Shown piece by piece: positions 1 to 8,093 of a DNA stretch of 15,127 nucleotides. A program made the translations under genes and the position numbers. A model generated the notes under the pieces. It was not told the origin of the DNA. It saw only the letters and a program-made list of their open reading frames with translations, and made no database searches. Each line of letters starts with the position of its first letter. Positions within the stretch are counted from its first letter, which is position 1. The DNA is from an uncultured Clostridia bacterium (GTDB lineage: Bacteria; Bacillota; Clostridia; Lachnospirales; Lachnospiraceae), in assembly GCA_937888895.1 (NCBI GenBank), contig CALASV010000137.1, positions 1 to 15,127 on the forward strand, in the 5' to 3' direction.

Positions 1-226
1 CAAGTCCTGCTAGAAAAATGAAAAACACTAATCGAAGTACACCTGCTAAATCTAATGTTCCAAGGGTTAATCCATCAATAATATCACCTGTAAACTCTGG
101 AATATATAGATTTAGAAAATCTACTACAAATAATGTAATAATACCTGCAATGTAAGCCCCTATATGTCGTTTGACATACTTTAAAATACTTTTTGGAAAT
201 TTCTTCTTTTCCTTGTTCTTTTGCAT
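1..226 (-). CDS. ABC exporter, permease-ATPase fusion (N-terminal part only)
   Basis: Partial gene: the first 75 codons are present and the rest lies beyond position 1. The peptide starts MQKNKEKKKFPKSILKYVKR and continues with a hydrophobic segment (about residues 23-36) and the stretch LYIPEFTGDIIDGL. This resembles the first transmembrane helix and first loop of type IV ABC exporters that fuse a six-helix domain to an ATPase (BmrC/YheI/LmrA-like); the ATPase half is not visible. Start choice is uncertain. ATG at 226 lies 11 bases after the AAGGAAGGG ribosome site, while an in-frame GTG at 232 lies 5 bases after it and is equally plausible. It follows the fused oligopeptide ATPase gene by 42 bases with no terminator between, so read-through from the importer operon is likely. 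Substrate cannot be told. Confidence 0.75.
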   Translation of the reverse strand, partial: MQKNKEKKKFPKSILKYVKRHIGAYIAGIITLFVVDFLNLYIPEFTGDIIDGLTLGTLDLAGVLRLVFFIFLAGL

Positions 227-268
227 CCCCACATAAACCCTTCCTTTCCATCATCATTTTCTTTCTAT

Positions 269-1873
269 TCACATTGTATTATCTCTAGCCATAACTCTCT
301 TTGTGTCCATGTGAATAACATCATCCTTTGTTAATTTTTTACGTTCCACTAATTTCTTTGTATATGGATGTTTTGGGTGTTCAAAAATATCTTCTGTCTT
401 ACCTTCTTCTACTAATTCCCCTTGATATAAAATCATGACTCTATCACAAATTTGTCGAATCACCTCCATATCATGAGATACAAATAAATAAGACATTTGA
501 TGTTCTTCTTTCAACCGATACAATAGCTTTAAAATTTGCCCTTGTACCGTTACATCCAATGCAGACACCGGCTCATCTAACACAACGATGTCTGGCTTTT
601 GTATAAGTGCTACTGCAATCGCTACTCTCTGTCGTTGCCCACCAGATAATTCTCTTACATAACGGTCTATATGCACTTCGTCTAATTCTACCTCTTTTAG
701 TGCATCTATGACAAGTCTTTTTCTTTCTTTTTTTGTAAAACCACCTTGAATTTTTAATGGTTCTTCTAAAATCCAACCAATCTTTTTCGCTGGATTTAAA
801 CTACCATACGGGTCTTGAAATACCATACGAGGATGCTTTGTACCCTCTGCTCTCCAAAGAGTCCCCTTTGTTAATGGAATCAATCCAGTAATTGCCTTTG
901 ATAAACTAGATTTTCCTGAACCACTTTCCCCTACCAAACCTAAAATTTCACCTCGATGTAATGTAAAAGAAACTTGATTTACTGCCTCTGTTATCGTTTT
1001 CTTTCCAAAAATAGAAGTTTCTTCATATTGTATAACAGCATTTTCTAATCGCAATAAAGGTTCTTGCTCTGTTCCTTTTGATTCAGCTAAAATAACACCC
1101 TTGGATGCTAAAATCAACTGTTTGGTATATTCTTCTTTTGGGTTTAAAAAGATTTCTTTTGTTGTCCCCATTTCCACAATCTTACCAGATTTCATCACAG
1201 CTACTCTATCACAAAGACTTGCCACTAAAGAAAGGTCATGAGAAATAAATAAAATTGAAGTCCCATACGTTTTTCTATAATAAGATAATAACTCCAATAC
1301 AATTTTCTCTGTGGACGCATCTAACGCTGTCGTAGGTTCATCAGCAATCAATAACTTCGGCTTACAAATCATTGCCATCGCAATCATAACACGTTGTCTC
1401 ATACCACCAGATAACTGATGTGGATATTTTTTCAATAAATCTTCGGTATCTTTCAACCCAGCTTCTGTTAATGCTTCCATCACTCTTTGTTTACGTATTT
1501 CCTTGTCCTTATAAACACCTTCTTTATCATGCAATAGCAAACATTCCTCCACTTGCGTTCCAATCGCAAGTACTGGATTTAACGAAGTCATTGGTTCTTG
1601 AAATATCATCGAAATTTCATTTCCACGTAACTCCTGCCATTCTTCTTGTGTTAGTTTACTTAACTCCCTCTCATTAAAAAAAAGTTGTTCCGCAAAAGAA
1701 ACAACTCCTTTCGGTAATAACTTTAGTAAAGCAAGAGAAGTCATACTCTTACCAGAACCTGACTCCCCTACAAAACCAAAAATTTCTCCTTTACCAATCG
1801 CAAAGCTAATCCCATGAACAAGCTGTTTCTCCTTTGACACTTCAATATTCAAATTCTTTACATTCAATAACAT
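269..1873 (-). CDS. Fused double ATPase of a peptide/nickel-type ABC importer (DppD-DppF-like)
   Basis: Cytoplasmic energising subunit of the importer encoded just upstream. Two complete ATP-binding domains lie in one 534-residue chain. Domain 1 has Walker A GESGSGKS (36-43), Q-loop Q92, signature LSGGM (154-158), Walker B ending in D178-E179 and switch H212. Domain 2 has Walker A at 315-322, signature LSGGQ (409-413), Walker B ending in D433-E434 and a VSHDM switch. Most Opp/Dpp/Nik systems encode these as separate D and F proteins; fused versions such as GsiA are known. The segment after domain 1 is short and lacks the cysteine cluster of the usual oligopeptide C-terminal extension. I chose the ATG at 1873 because GAGGA lies 7 bases upstream and the protein then starts MLLNVKNLNIEV. 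An upstream in-frame start at 1984 would only add residues overlapping the permease gene. Confidence 0.93.
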   Translation of the reverse strand: MLLNVKNLNIEVSKEKQLVHGISFAIGKGEIFGFVGESGSGKSMTSLALLKLLPKGVVSFAEQLFFNERELSKLTQEEWQELRGNEISMIFQEPMTSLNPVLAIGTQVEECLLLHDKEGVYKDKEIRKQRVMEALTEAGLKDTEDLLKKYPHQLSGGMRQRVMIAMAMICKPKLLIADEPTTALDASTEKIVLELLSYYRKTYGTSILFISHDLSLVASLCDRVAVMKSGKIVEMGTTKEIFLNPKEEYTKQLILASKGVILAESKGTEQEPLLRLENAVIQYEETSIFGKKTITEAVNQVSFTLHRGEILGLVGESGSGKSSLSKAITGLIPLTKGTLWRAEGTKHPRMVFQDPYGSLNPAKKIGWILEEPLKIQGGFTKKERKRLVIDALKEVELDEVHIDRYVRELSGGQRQRVAIAVALIQKPDIVVLDEPVSALDVTVQGQILKLLYRLKEEHQMSYLFVSHDMEVIRQICDRVMILYQGELVEEGKTEDIFEHPKHPYTKKLVERKKLTKDDVIHMDTKRVMARDNTM

Positions 1874-1899
1874 AGTTCTTTCCTCACTACATTTTATTT

Positions 1900-2682
1900 C
1901 TAATCCCTTGATACCAATCCTAAGCCTAGTGTAAGTGCCAATATCGTCAAGCCCGGTGCTAGTGCATACCACGGTGCATTCCACAAATATCCTTGTGCCT
2001 CCGACAACATTCTCCCAAGACTTGGGTCAGGTTGTGTCACTCCAAGTCCCAAATAACTCATTCCTGCTTCTGACAAAACAGCGTTTTGAAATCCAACTAA
2101 TAAGGAAGTTGCTAATACTGTTTTAATATTTGGTAATATATGAAAAACCAAAATTCTTATATTACTTGCACCCATCAATTTTGCATTTTTTACATAATCT
2201 AACTCTTTTTGTACTAATACTTCACTTCGTACTACACGGGCAAAACTTGGAATAAATACAATGCCAAGTGCTAAAATCAAATTGTAAGTTCCTGGACCTA
2301 TTACTGCTACAAAACAAATCGCTAATAACACACTTGGAAACGCAGCTAATACATCGGTCATACGCATAATAATCGCATCTAATATACCACCATAGTATGC
2401 TGTAATTGCTCCTAAAAAACTCCCTATCAACGCACCAATGAAAACAACACTAATTGCAATAAAAAAACTTGTCGATGCTCCTTCTAATACACGGCTAAAA
2501 ATATCTCTACCAAAAGGGTCTGTTCCAAATAAATGAGAAAAACTTGGTGCTTGATTTTTTTCTAATACATTCATTTCATTCGGAGGATAAGGTGTATAAA
2601 AAAGTCCAACAAAAGCCATACTTATGACAAGAAAAATTAAAAAATATCCAATAATTACACTATAATTTACTTTTTTCTTCAT
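1900..2682 (-). CDS. ABC importer permease, OppC/DppC/NikC family
   Basis: Second transmembrane subunit of the importer (260 residues). Visible features are an N-terminal membrane helix (about 7-28), the family stretch FGTDPFGRDIFSRVLEG near residues 52-68, several further helices, and the ATPase-coupling loop around MGASNIRILVFHILPN. The conserved C-terminal region SEAGMSYLGLGVTQPDPSLG precedes the last helix. The chain ends LGLGLVSRD, a few residues earlier than the usual ...GLRDALDPRL tail, so it is slightly short, but all core elements are present and no frameshift is evident. It starts 10 bases after the other permease gene and ends 26 bases before the ATPase start, consistent with one operon. 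Substrate class (peptide, nickel or opine) cannot be fixed from the permease. Confidence 0.92.
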   Translation of the reverse strand: MKKKVNYSVIIGYFLIFLVISMAFVGLFYTPYPPNEMNVLEKNQAPSFSHLFGTDPFGRDIFSRVLEGASTSFFIAISVVFIGALIGSFLGAITAYYGGILDAIIMRMTDVLAAFPSVLLAICFVAVIGPGTYNLILALGIVFIPSFARVVRSEVLVQKELDYVKNAKLMGASNIRILVFHILPNIKTVLATSLLVGFQNAVLSEAGMSYLGLGVTQPDPSLGRMLSEAQGYLWNAPWYALAPGLTILALTLGLGLVSRD

Positions 2683-2692
2683 CTTAACTTCC

Positions 2693-3631
2693 TCATCCTT
2701 TTACTCTTGGGTCAAGTTTTTGATACAAAATATCTGCTGTTGTATTCATTAATACTACAACAGATGCCATATAAAGTACAATTGCTTGTACGACAGGATA
2801 ATCTCTATTAGAAATGGAGTTAATTAACAATCGTCCAAGCCCCGGAATATTAAATACTTGCTCTACTACAATACTTCCTGCCATAACATCGGCTATCATC
2901 ATCGCTAACATCGTCACAACAGGCAACATTGCATTTTTCAATACATGATGTAATAATACCCTTTTCTCCGAATTTCCTTTTCCACGAGCTGTTCTAACAT
3001 AATCTAGCTTCATTTGTGCTACTACAGTATTTCTAATATAACGTACCATCGTTGCTGTTTTCGGAATAGCAACAGCTACTGCTGGTAAAATTAAAAAACT
3101 TAAAAATCCAAGCAAATCTTCTTTATAACTTACATAACCACCAACTGTAAATAAAGAAAGAACAATGCCAAATATAAAAGTCAACAAAATACCTAAGAAA
3201 AATTGTGGAATTGCCATACCAATTTGCGATAATATCATAATAATTGTATCAAGAACTCCCTCTGGTTTTCTTGCACCAAGTAAACCAAGAGGGAATGCTA
3301 CTACTACTACAAAAATCATCGCATATAATGCTAATGTAATAGTTACAGGAAGTCTTTGTGCTACTAACTGTTTTACTGGTAAATGATACTGCGTAGACTC
3401 TCCAAAATCTCCCTGTAAGGCAGAGAACAACCAATCTGCATACTGTACTGGAATCGGACGATTTAAGCCAAGCTCCTCTCGTAATGCTTCTACAACAGCC
3501 TCATCAGCATCTAAGCCAAGAGAGGAAAGTGCTACATCTCCCGGAATAAAGGAAAAAGCAAAAAAACTTAAAAATGAAATAATAAGCAAAGTGATAAATA
3601 ATGTTCCTATTTTTTTTGCAATAAATTTCAC
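2693..3631 (-). CDS. ABC importer permease, OppB/DppB/NikB family
   Basis: First transmembrane subunit of the importer (312 residues, normal family length). It opens with the typical cytoplasmic start and helix (residues 1-31), followed by the periplasm-facing stretch FIPGDVALSSLGLDADEAV. The family motif EELGLNRPIPVQYADWL comes next, ahead of five more hydrophobic segments. The ATPase-coupling loop reads TARGKGNSEKRVLLHHVLKN, and the conserved segment VVEQVFNIPGLGRLLINSI follows. The C-terminus LDPRVKG is the canonical family ending. The gene starts 13 bases after the binding-protein stop codon and is followed 10 bases later by the second permease. It should form a heterodimeric channel with that protein, powered by the fused ATPase. 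Confidence 0.94.
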   Translation of the reverse strand: MKFIAKKIGTLFITLLIISFLSFFAFSFIPGDVALSSLGLDADEAVVEALREELGLNRPIPVQYADWLFSALQGDFGESTQYHLPVKQLVAQRLPVTITLALYAMIFVVVVAFPLGLLGARKPEGVLDTIIMILSQIGMAIPQFFLGILLTFIFGIVLSLFTVGGYVSYKEDLLGFLSFLILPAVAVAIPKTATMVRYIRNTVVAQMKLDYVRTARGKGNSEKRVLLHHVLKNAMLPVVTMLAMMIADVMAGSIVVEQVFNIPGLGRLLINSISNRDYPVVQAIVLYMASVVVLMNTTADILYQKLDPRVKG

Positions 3632-3644
3632 TTTAATATCTCCT

Positions 3645-5180
3645 CTATTCTTTATAATAAATCAATGACATATCTTGTGCAAAGACTGGATAAAATGTGT
3701 AGCCACCCAAGTCTTTATTAACTGCTGTAAGAAGTGCTGGGTCTTGTAAGTAGACACTTGCTGCTTCCGTTGCCAGTAAGCGTTGGAGCTGTTTATAGTA
3801 AATAACTTTCTCGTTTTCGTCTACTGTACCTACAGCGAGTGCAAATACTTCGTCAAATTCTTCATTTTCATAATTGACAAAGTTATTACTTGAATTTGAT
3901 ACATATCGTTTCAAAATATCGCTTGGTGCTAAGTTAGAGTCTAAACCAATAATCGTTGCTTGGTAATCTCTTGCACTGTATACATCCGATAACCAAGTAG
4001 CCCATTCGATTGGTTCAATCGTTGCTGTAATTCCTACTTTCTTTAATTGTTCTACAATGACTTGTGCTGTATCCATATGGTATTGATAGTTGGATGGCAC
4101 AGTAATCGTAATCGAAAGTCCATTTTCATACCCTGCTTCTTTTAATAATTTTTTTGCTTGTTCTACATTGTAATTGTATGTTTCTACATTTGTTTCATAA
4201 TACTTTTCTAAACCCGGAAGCATATTGCTATAAATCATCGTACCTCTACCACCAGATAACATATCCAAAATTTCTTGACGATTGATAGCATAACAAAATG
4301 CTTGTCGAACTCTTACATCATCAAATGGTGCTGTTTTATTATTTAAAAACAATGCTTGCACTAAATTCATACTTCCTGTTTCAATTGTATAATTTCCTTC
4401 TAATAAAGTAGCCTGTTCATTTGTCAAATATGGAAATACATCAATTTTATTCGCCATTAACTCTAAAAATGCAGCATCTGTATTTGCATAAATCTTAAAT
4501 GTTACTTTATCAAGATATGCAGGTGTTCCATAATAATCCTCAAACTTTTCCACTACAAAACTCTCTAAAGGAGCATAAGAAACAAAACGAAATGGTCCCG
4601 TTCCGATAGGTTTTGTTGCTTGTGCATTATAATCATGAGGAATAATCGCACAAGTTAAATAAGGGATTAACTCAGTATTTGCTTGTGATAACTGTAACTG
4701 AATCGTTTGTTCATCTACAGCCACTACATCTGAAATAACAGAAAGTGCAGACTCTACTAATACATTCGGGTCCATGACCTCTAGTAAACCAGCACAGCGT
4801 TTCAGCGAATATACAACATCATCCACAGTAACGATATCTCCATTATGGAATTTCACATTATCGCGAAGTGTAAATGTATATGTCATCGCATCTTCTGAAA
4901 TAACATAACTTTTCGCTACTGCTTCTACAAAATTTCCGTTTTTGTCTGGCTTTACTAAGCCCTCAAAGACATTAAACAGAACTTCATCGGTTCCTGCCGC
5001 AACTGCAACATGTGGGTCAAGACTGTCCAAATCCTGTGTGATTCCTACAACAATACTATTTGTAGGAGTTCCAGAAGAACTATTGCCCGAACTGCTTTCC
5101 TTATTTGTACCATCTTTGCACGCACAAAGTACAGTCATTAGAAAAGCAAAAAGTAAGGTAAGAAGTAATTTTCTTCTCAT
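3645..5180 (-). CDS. Extracellular solute-binding lipoprotein, SBP_bac_5 family (peptide/nickel type)
   Basis: Substrate receptor of the importer, expected to be lipid-anchored on the outer face of the cytoplasmic membrane. Residues 1-20 form a signal peptide (MRRKLLLTLLFAFLMTVLCA) with lipobox LCA-C, so Cys21 is the likely lipidated residue. A Ser/Gly-rich linker follows (about 28-38). The mature part has family 5 hallmarks: an N-terminal LDPHVAVAAGTDEVLFNVFEG-like region, YTFTLRDNVKFHNGD, and VRQAFCYAINRQEIL near the middle. Total length of 511 residues is normal. ATG at 5180 is preceded by GGAGG with a 6-base spacer. It is the first gene of the operon behind a good promoter. The ligand could be peptides, nickel chelates or other small solutes; the sequence alone does not decide. 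Confidence 0.93.
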   Translation of the reverse strand: MRRKLLLTLLFAFLMTVLCACKDGTNKESSSGNSSSGTPTNSIVVGITQDLDSLDPHVAVAAGTDEVLFNVFEGLVKPDKNGNFVEAVAKSYVISEDAMTYTFTLRDNVKFHNGDIVTVDDVVYSLKRCAGLLEVMDPNVLVESALSVISDVVAVDEQTIQLQLSQANTELIPYLTCAIIPHDYNAQATKPIGTGPFRFVSYAPLESFVVEKFEDYYGTPAYLDKVTFKIYANTDAAFLELMANKIDVFPYLTNEQATLLEGNYTIETGSMNLVQALFLNNKTAPFDDVRVRQAFCYAINRQEILDMLSGGRGTMIYSNMLPGLEKYYETNVETYNYNVEQAKKLLKEAGYENGLSITITVPSNYQYHMDTAQVIVEQLKKVGITATIEPIEWATWLSDVYSARDYQATIIGLDSNLAPSDILKRYVSNSSNNFVNYENEEFDEVFALAVGTVDENEKVIYYKQLQRLLATEAASVYLQDPALLTAVNKDLGGYTFYPVFAQDMSLIYYKE

Positions 5181-5218
5181 AACAATCCTCCTTGTAAAAA
5201 ATATTTTATTGCACGCAT

Positions 5219-5247
5219 ATCATACAGCAAAATTTTAAATATCGCAA
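5219..5247 (-). promoter_or_regulatory. Sigma-A-type promoter of the ABC importer operon
   Basis: On the minus strand TTGCGA (5242-5247) and TATGAT (5219-5224) are separated by exactly 17 bases. Transcription would start near 5212, giving a leader of about 30 bases that includes the GGAGG ribosome site. The leader is too short for a riboswitch or T-box, so any control probably acts on the promoter itself. Confidence 0.7.
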
Positions 5248-5366
5248 GTCCTGTTTTTTCGTAAAATAATACCAAACATTTTTTTATAAAAACTTTATAT
5301 TATCTTAATCATGTATCACCATTTATCTAAATCAAATAAGCACTATTACTAAAATATTTCCTTTTC

Positions 5367-5397
5367 TTGAATGTTTTCCCTTCCTGTTTCATATAAA
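5367..5397 (+). promoter_or_regulatory. Possible promoter of the TIGR04086-like gene
   Basis: TTGAAT (5367-5372) and TATAAA (5392-5397) lie 42 bases or more upstream of the start codon at 5439. The 19-base spacer is longer than ideal, so this is only the best candidate seen in the divergent region 5181-5438. That region otherwise holds the importer promoter and AT-rich sequence without obvious structure. Confidence 0.35.
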
Positions 5398-5438
5398 TAA
5401 CTATCCTTAATCGTAACCCTTTTGGGAGGTAGTTCCTT

Positions 5439-5795
5439 ATGAAACAAAATATTATTTCTCTTGTCAAAGGTCTTTTATTTTCTGCTATACTTCTTACAGC
5501 ACTTATTTTTTTCCTTGCTTTCCTTATGTATAAAACACAATGGACAGATTCTACTATGTCCACTCTTGTTATTGTAGTGTATTGTTTATCTGCATTTATT
5601 GGAAGTTTTTATTTTGCAAAACATACACCAAAACGCCGTTTCCTTTGGGGACTATTGTTTGGTGTTATCTTTTTTCTACTATACGTTGCTGTAGTATTGT
5701 CTCTTACCTTTTCCTCTGGATTTTCTATCGAAAGATTGCTAACTTTTTTAGCCTTTTCTTTAGTAGCTGGGTGCTTTGGAGGTATGTTCAGTTAA
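5439..5795 (+). CDS. Small four-helix membrane protein, TIGR04086-like
   Basis: A 118-residue integral membrane protein of unknown function. Four hydrophobic segments are visible (about 6-30, 41-60, 68-90 and 95-117). A basic loop KHTPKRR (61-67) separates helices 2 and 3, and a glycine-containing tail GCFGGMFS ends the protein. Size, helix pattern and the GLLFG motif after the basic loop fit the TIGR04086 family of clostridial membrane proteins; that match is from memory. ATG at 5439 has GGGAGG 8-9 bases upstream. The gene is divergent from the importer operon and lies upstream of the PHP gene on the same strand, but the 168-base gap and separate promoter argue against tight coupling. From memory, relatives often lie near yajC and the SCIFF peptide genes; here yajC lies about 9 kb away on the other strand and no SCIFF gene is visible. 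Confidence 0.75.
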   Translation: MKQNIISLVKGLLFSAILLTALIFFLAFLMYKTQWTDSTMSTLVIVVYCLSAFIGSFYFAKHTPKRRFLWGLLFGVIFFLLYVAVVLSLTFSSGFSIERLLTFLAFSLVAGCFGGMFS

Positions 5796-5849
5796 TAAAT
5801 ACATACTTCAACAATAAAAAACTTTTTATACGATATTTCATAATATTTA

Positions 5850-5878
5850 ATGACTTCTCTTAACAGTTCATTTATAAT
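5850..5878 (+). promoter_or_regulatory. Sigma-A-type promoter of the PHP gene
   Basis: ATGACT (5850-5855), a 17-base spacer and a perfect TATAAT (5873-5878). The predicted transcript starts near 5885 and leaves a leader of roughly 80 bases before the ATG at 5964. The rest of the 168-base gap is AT-rich with no clear terminator for the preceding gene. Confidence 0.55.
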
Positions 5879-5963
5879 AAAAAATAAACTTTATATATCG
5901 CATTTTTCATGGAATACTATTATTACATTTTTTGAAAGAACTCAAGAATAGAAAGGAATTTTT

Positions 5964-6821
5964 ATGAAATATATTGATTTACACGTTCATTCTACTGCTT
6001 CGGATGGAACACTTTCTCCTTCCGAAGTTGTAGACCATGCCGTTTCTCTTTCTCTATCTGCTTTTGCTCTTACTGACCATGATACAGTAAAAGGAATTTC
6101 TGTTGCCAAAGAGAGAGCTTCGTATTACAAAGCAAATGGAACTCCTATCGAAGTTTACTCTGGTGTCGAAATTTCAGCAGGCTATAAAGAAAAAGACATT
6201 CATATTCTTGGTCTATTTGTAGATGAACATAATGAATTATTGAACCAATCTTTAGAAAAAGCCTTAGCAAACCGTAATCAAAGAAATGATAAAATCATAG
6301 AACGATTTGCAACACTTGGCATTTGTATTACAAAAGAACAATTATTAGAAGATACACCTGACTCTGTCATTACAAGAGCACACTTTGCTAGAGTACTTTA
6401 TAAAAGAGGAATTACTACTTCGATTCAAGAAGCATTTGAAAAATATCTTAGTGATACAGCCCCTTGTTACGTTCCAAGAGAATATATGACACCAGAACAA
6501 GCTATTGGACTTATTTTAAAAGCAAATGGTGTTCCTATTTTAGCACATCCACTCTTGTATCATCTCCCACAAGAAGAACTTTATAACCTTATCAAACGAT
6601 TAAAAAATGCTGGTTTAAAAGGACTTGAAGTATATTATTCCTCTAACAAAGGACAAGATGAAGTAAACTTAAAAGCGCTTGCCTCTCATTTTAATTTAAT
6701 TGCTTCTGGTGGGTCTGACTTTCATGGTAGTGTAAAACCACAAATTGAATTAGGAATAGGAAAAGGAAATTTGAAAATTCCTTACTCGGTATTACAAAAT
6801 TTATTAAATATCAAACAATAA
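5964..6821 (+). CDS. PHP-domain metal-dependent phosphoesterase (TrpH/YciV-like)
   Basis: A 285-residue soluble protein with a full set of PHP metal ligands in the expected order: H7 and H9 (DLHVHS), D14 (SDGT), D38-H39-D40 (TDHD), E69 (GVEIS), H80 (DIHILG), H195 (LAHP), and D252 with H254 (GSDFHG). The insert RAHFARVL (138-145) and the overall length match the YciV/TrpH group. The characterised E. coli member of that group, RNase AM, is a 5'-to-3' exonuclease acting on short RNA and on 3',5'-nucleoside bisphosphates. This particular activity is inferred from family resemblance; a phosphoesterase role is well supported. ATG at 5964 has AAAGGA 6 bases upstream. It is convergent with the accessory operon and separated from it by a strong hairpin. 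Confidence 0.9.
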   Translation: MKYIDLHVHSTASDGTLSPSEVVDHAVSLSLSAFALTDHDTVKGISVAKERASYYKANGTPIEVYSGVEISAGYKEKDIHILGLFVDEHNELLNQSLEKALANRNQRNDKIIERFATLGICITKEQLLEDTPDSVITRAHFARVLYKRGITTSIQEAFEKYLSDTAPCYVPREYMTPEQAIGLILKANGVPILAHPLLYHLPQEELYNLIKRLKNAGLKGLEVYYSSNKGQDEVNLKALASHFNLIASGGSDFHGSVKPQIELGIGKGNLKIPYSVLQNLLNIKQ

Positions 6822-6822
6822 C

Positions 6823-6843
6823 CATTCTGTTATTTATAAAAAG
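6823..6843. repeat. Left copy of an imperfect direct repeat flanking the accessory cluster
   Basis: It begins CATTCTGT and ends TATAAAAAG, directly after the PHP stop codon. Compared with 14665-14686 it has 20 identical columns out of 22, with one substitution and one single-base gap. The two copies bracket the whole minus-strand regulator/envelope gene cluster. In AT-rich DNA this could still be coincidence. Confidence 0.4.
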
Positions 6844-6861
6844 TAATCTTTATAATATCTA

Positions 6862-6891
6862 GTCAGATGGAGTTTTCAAACTCCATCTGAC
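6862..6891. terminator. Perfect 14-bp-stem hairpin between convergent genes
   Basis: GTCAGATGGAGTTT is followed after two bases by its exact reverse complement. It lies 40 bases past the PHP stop codon and 44 bases past the stop of the Gly/Ala-rich gene on the other strand, an ideal place for a bidirectional terminator. Neither side has a good run of T after the stem, so it may stop transcription weakly or mainly protect mRNA 3' ends. Confidence 0.55.
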
Positions 6892-6935
6892 CAAAATCTA
6901 TCATTCTTAAAAATTCTAAAAAAGGTAAAATTCAT

Positions 6936-7973
6936 TTACAAAGAATATTGAAATTTATCCTTTAATATAAGTTCAGCATTATACACCGACTTCTCAATTT
7001 CTATCTTATTAATACTATTGATATCTTCTTCCCTTTCCGCTTTTAACACTAATTCCACTTTACACATATTATAAAGTAATCCAACGAGCAGTACTGTACT
7101 TTCTGTAATCATTTTTTCTTTTTTCGTAAATTTTTTCCAATCCGTATGTTCAAGTGTTGTTACTATATAATTGAACTCATCCAAATACTTTTGGTAAACA
7201 GATTTTACAGAAGATAGCACTTCATAATACTTTTTAGAAGTAGTACATAAATCAACCAAATAATTACAAATTGTATTTATTTTTTCTTCTTCCTTTTGCA
7301 CTTGTTCTTTTGTCTTTTCTGCTTTATCAAATACTTTCATTCCTGCAAAATTAAAAATAAAACCACCTACTAACAATCCTGCTCCTAAAGTAGTGACTCC
7401 TAAAATAGTAGTACCTAGAGCCATTCCTCCTCCACCAACAGCAATTGCTCCTCCACCTAAAGCTGCTAAAGTAGCATTTGTAAGTGCTGCTCCACTTAAA
7501 GAAGCAATTGCTGTTCCTGTAGATGCTGTTCCTAATGCCATGACTGCTGCCGTAGTTGCTCCTGCTGCTGCAAACCCACCTGCTGTACCTAAACCAGCAC
7601 CACCAAGTCCACCAAGAAGTACACCTGCACCAATAGAAACTTCTTTAATTTTCTCTCCATCATATGTAGATAGAACAATACCTTTCTTATAATAATTCTC
7701 AAAAATTGGTTTATTTTTAATCTTCTCAAAGCTATCAGAAAAAGTCTGAAAACTATGTAAAATTTCCAATTCCAATTTACCTAAATCGTCCATAGCTTCA
7801 CTTGTAATTTTATTTTCTTGTTCCAAACGCTCTATATTATCCTTATGTTGTCTTTCTATTTCATGATTAATATCATTTGCTCCTTTCATTTTTATAGCAC
7901 CATTTACCCCTGCACCAATTCCTGTTGCTCCTGCAATTGCAGCTCCAATTCCTAAAACCAATGGTAATGCCAT
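6936..7973 (-). CDS. Gly/Ala-rich protein with a long hydrophobic core between helical flanks (possible pore-type effector)
   Basis: No characterised function is known to me, although similar proteins with the core stretch GTASTGTAIASLSGAA recur in bacterial genomic islands. From the chosen start the protein has 345 residues. A short hydrophobic Gly/Ala N-terminus (1-27) leads into a charged helical segment (about 32-88). A roughly 100-residue core extremely rich in Gly, Ala and Thr (about 113-211) follows, with glycine-zipper-like spacing. A second charged segment likely to be a coiled coil (about 214-300) precedes the C-terminal helices. Such a layout suits a membrane-inserting or oligomerising protein; that is inference. 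I chose ATG at 7973 because GGAG lies 6 bases upstream; ATG at 7985 and TTG at 8009 are in-frame alternatives. It is the last gene of the cluster and has its own promoter. Confidence 0.85.
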   Translation of the reverse strand: MALPLVLGIGAAIAGATGIGAGVNGAIKMKGANDINHEIERQHKDNIERLEQENKITSEAMDDLGKLELEILHSFQTFSDSFEKIKNKPIFENYYKKGIVLSTYDGEKIKEVSIGAGVLLGGLGGAGLGTAGGFAAAGATTAAVMALGTASTGTAIASLSGAALTNATLAALGGGAIAVGGGGMALGTTILGVTTLGAGLLVGGFIFNFAGMKVFDKAEKTKEQVQKEEEKINTICNYLVDLCTTSKKYYEVLSSVKSVYQKYLDEFNYIVTTLEHTDWKKFTKKEKMITESTVLLVGLLYNMCKVELVLKAEREEDINSINKIEIEKSVYNAELILKDKFQYSL

Positions 7974-8043
7974 ATAACTCTCCATTCCTTTCCCTTTATT
8001 TAAGTACAATCTACAATACTAACTATTTGATTATAAGTAACAA

Positions 8044-8072
8044 AGTATATTACGAATATCCAATTGACGCAA
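8044..8072 (-). promoter_or_regulatory. Sigma-A-type promoter in front of the Gly/Ala-rich gene
   Basis: On the minus strand TTGCGT (8067-8072) and TATACT (8044-8049) are separated by exactly 17 bases. It sits in the only sizeable gap (120 bases) among the five envelope genes. The leader would be about 64 bases to the ATG at 7973, so the terminal gene can be expressed separately from the genes upstream. Confidence 0.6.
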
Positions 8073-8093
8073 TCTATTCCATAAAAAATATCA

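Noticed and set aside
84..272. 62-residue open frame on the minus strand
   Set aside because: It is out of frame with the clear ABC exporter N-terminus over the same bases and has no recognisable protein character after about residue 10.
1900..1945. Frameshift at the end of the OppC-like permease
   Set aside because: The tail is only a few residues shorter than usual and remains in frame through all conserved elements.
1874..1984. 37-residue N-terminal extension of the fused ATPase
   Set aside because: It overlaps the permease gene's C-terminal coding region, lacks family character, and a strong GAGGA ribosome site precedes ATG 1873.
5796..5963. Possible SCIFF peptide gene next to the TIGR04086-like gene
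   Set aside because: No short frame with clustered cysteines was found in this gap or in the other gaps examined.
6862..6891. Palindrome as a mobile repeat element
   Set aside because: Only one copy is seen in the window and its convergent-gene position is explained by a terminator-like role.
7393..7692. 99-residue plus-strand frame rich in Pro and Ala
   Set aside because: It is the antisense shadow of the Gly/Ala-rich core; Gly/Ala codons read backwards give Pro/Ala and avoid stops.
7974..8009. Extended start (TTG 8009 or ATG 7985) for the Gly/Ala-rich protein
   Set aside because: These extra residues correspond to the ribosome-binding region; GGAG is placed best for ATG 7973. ATG 7985 is not fully excluded.
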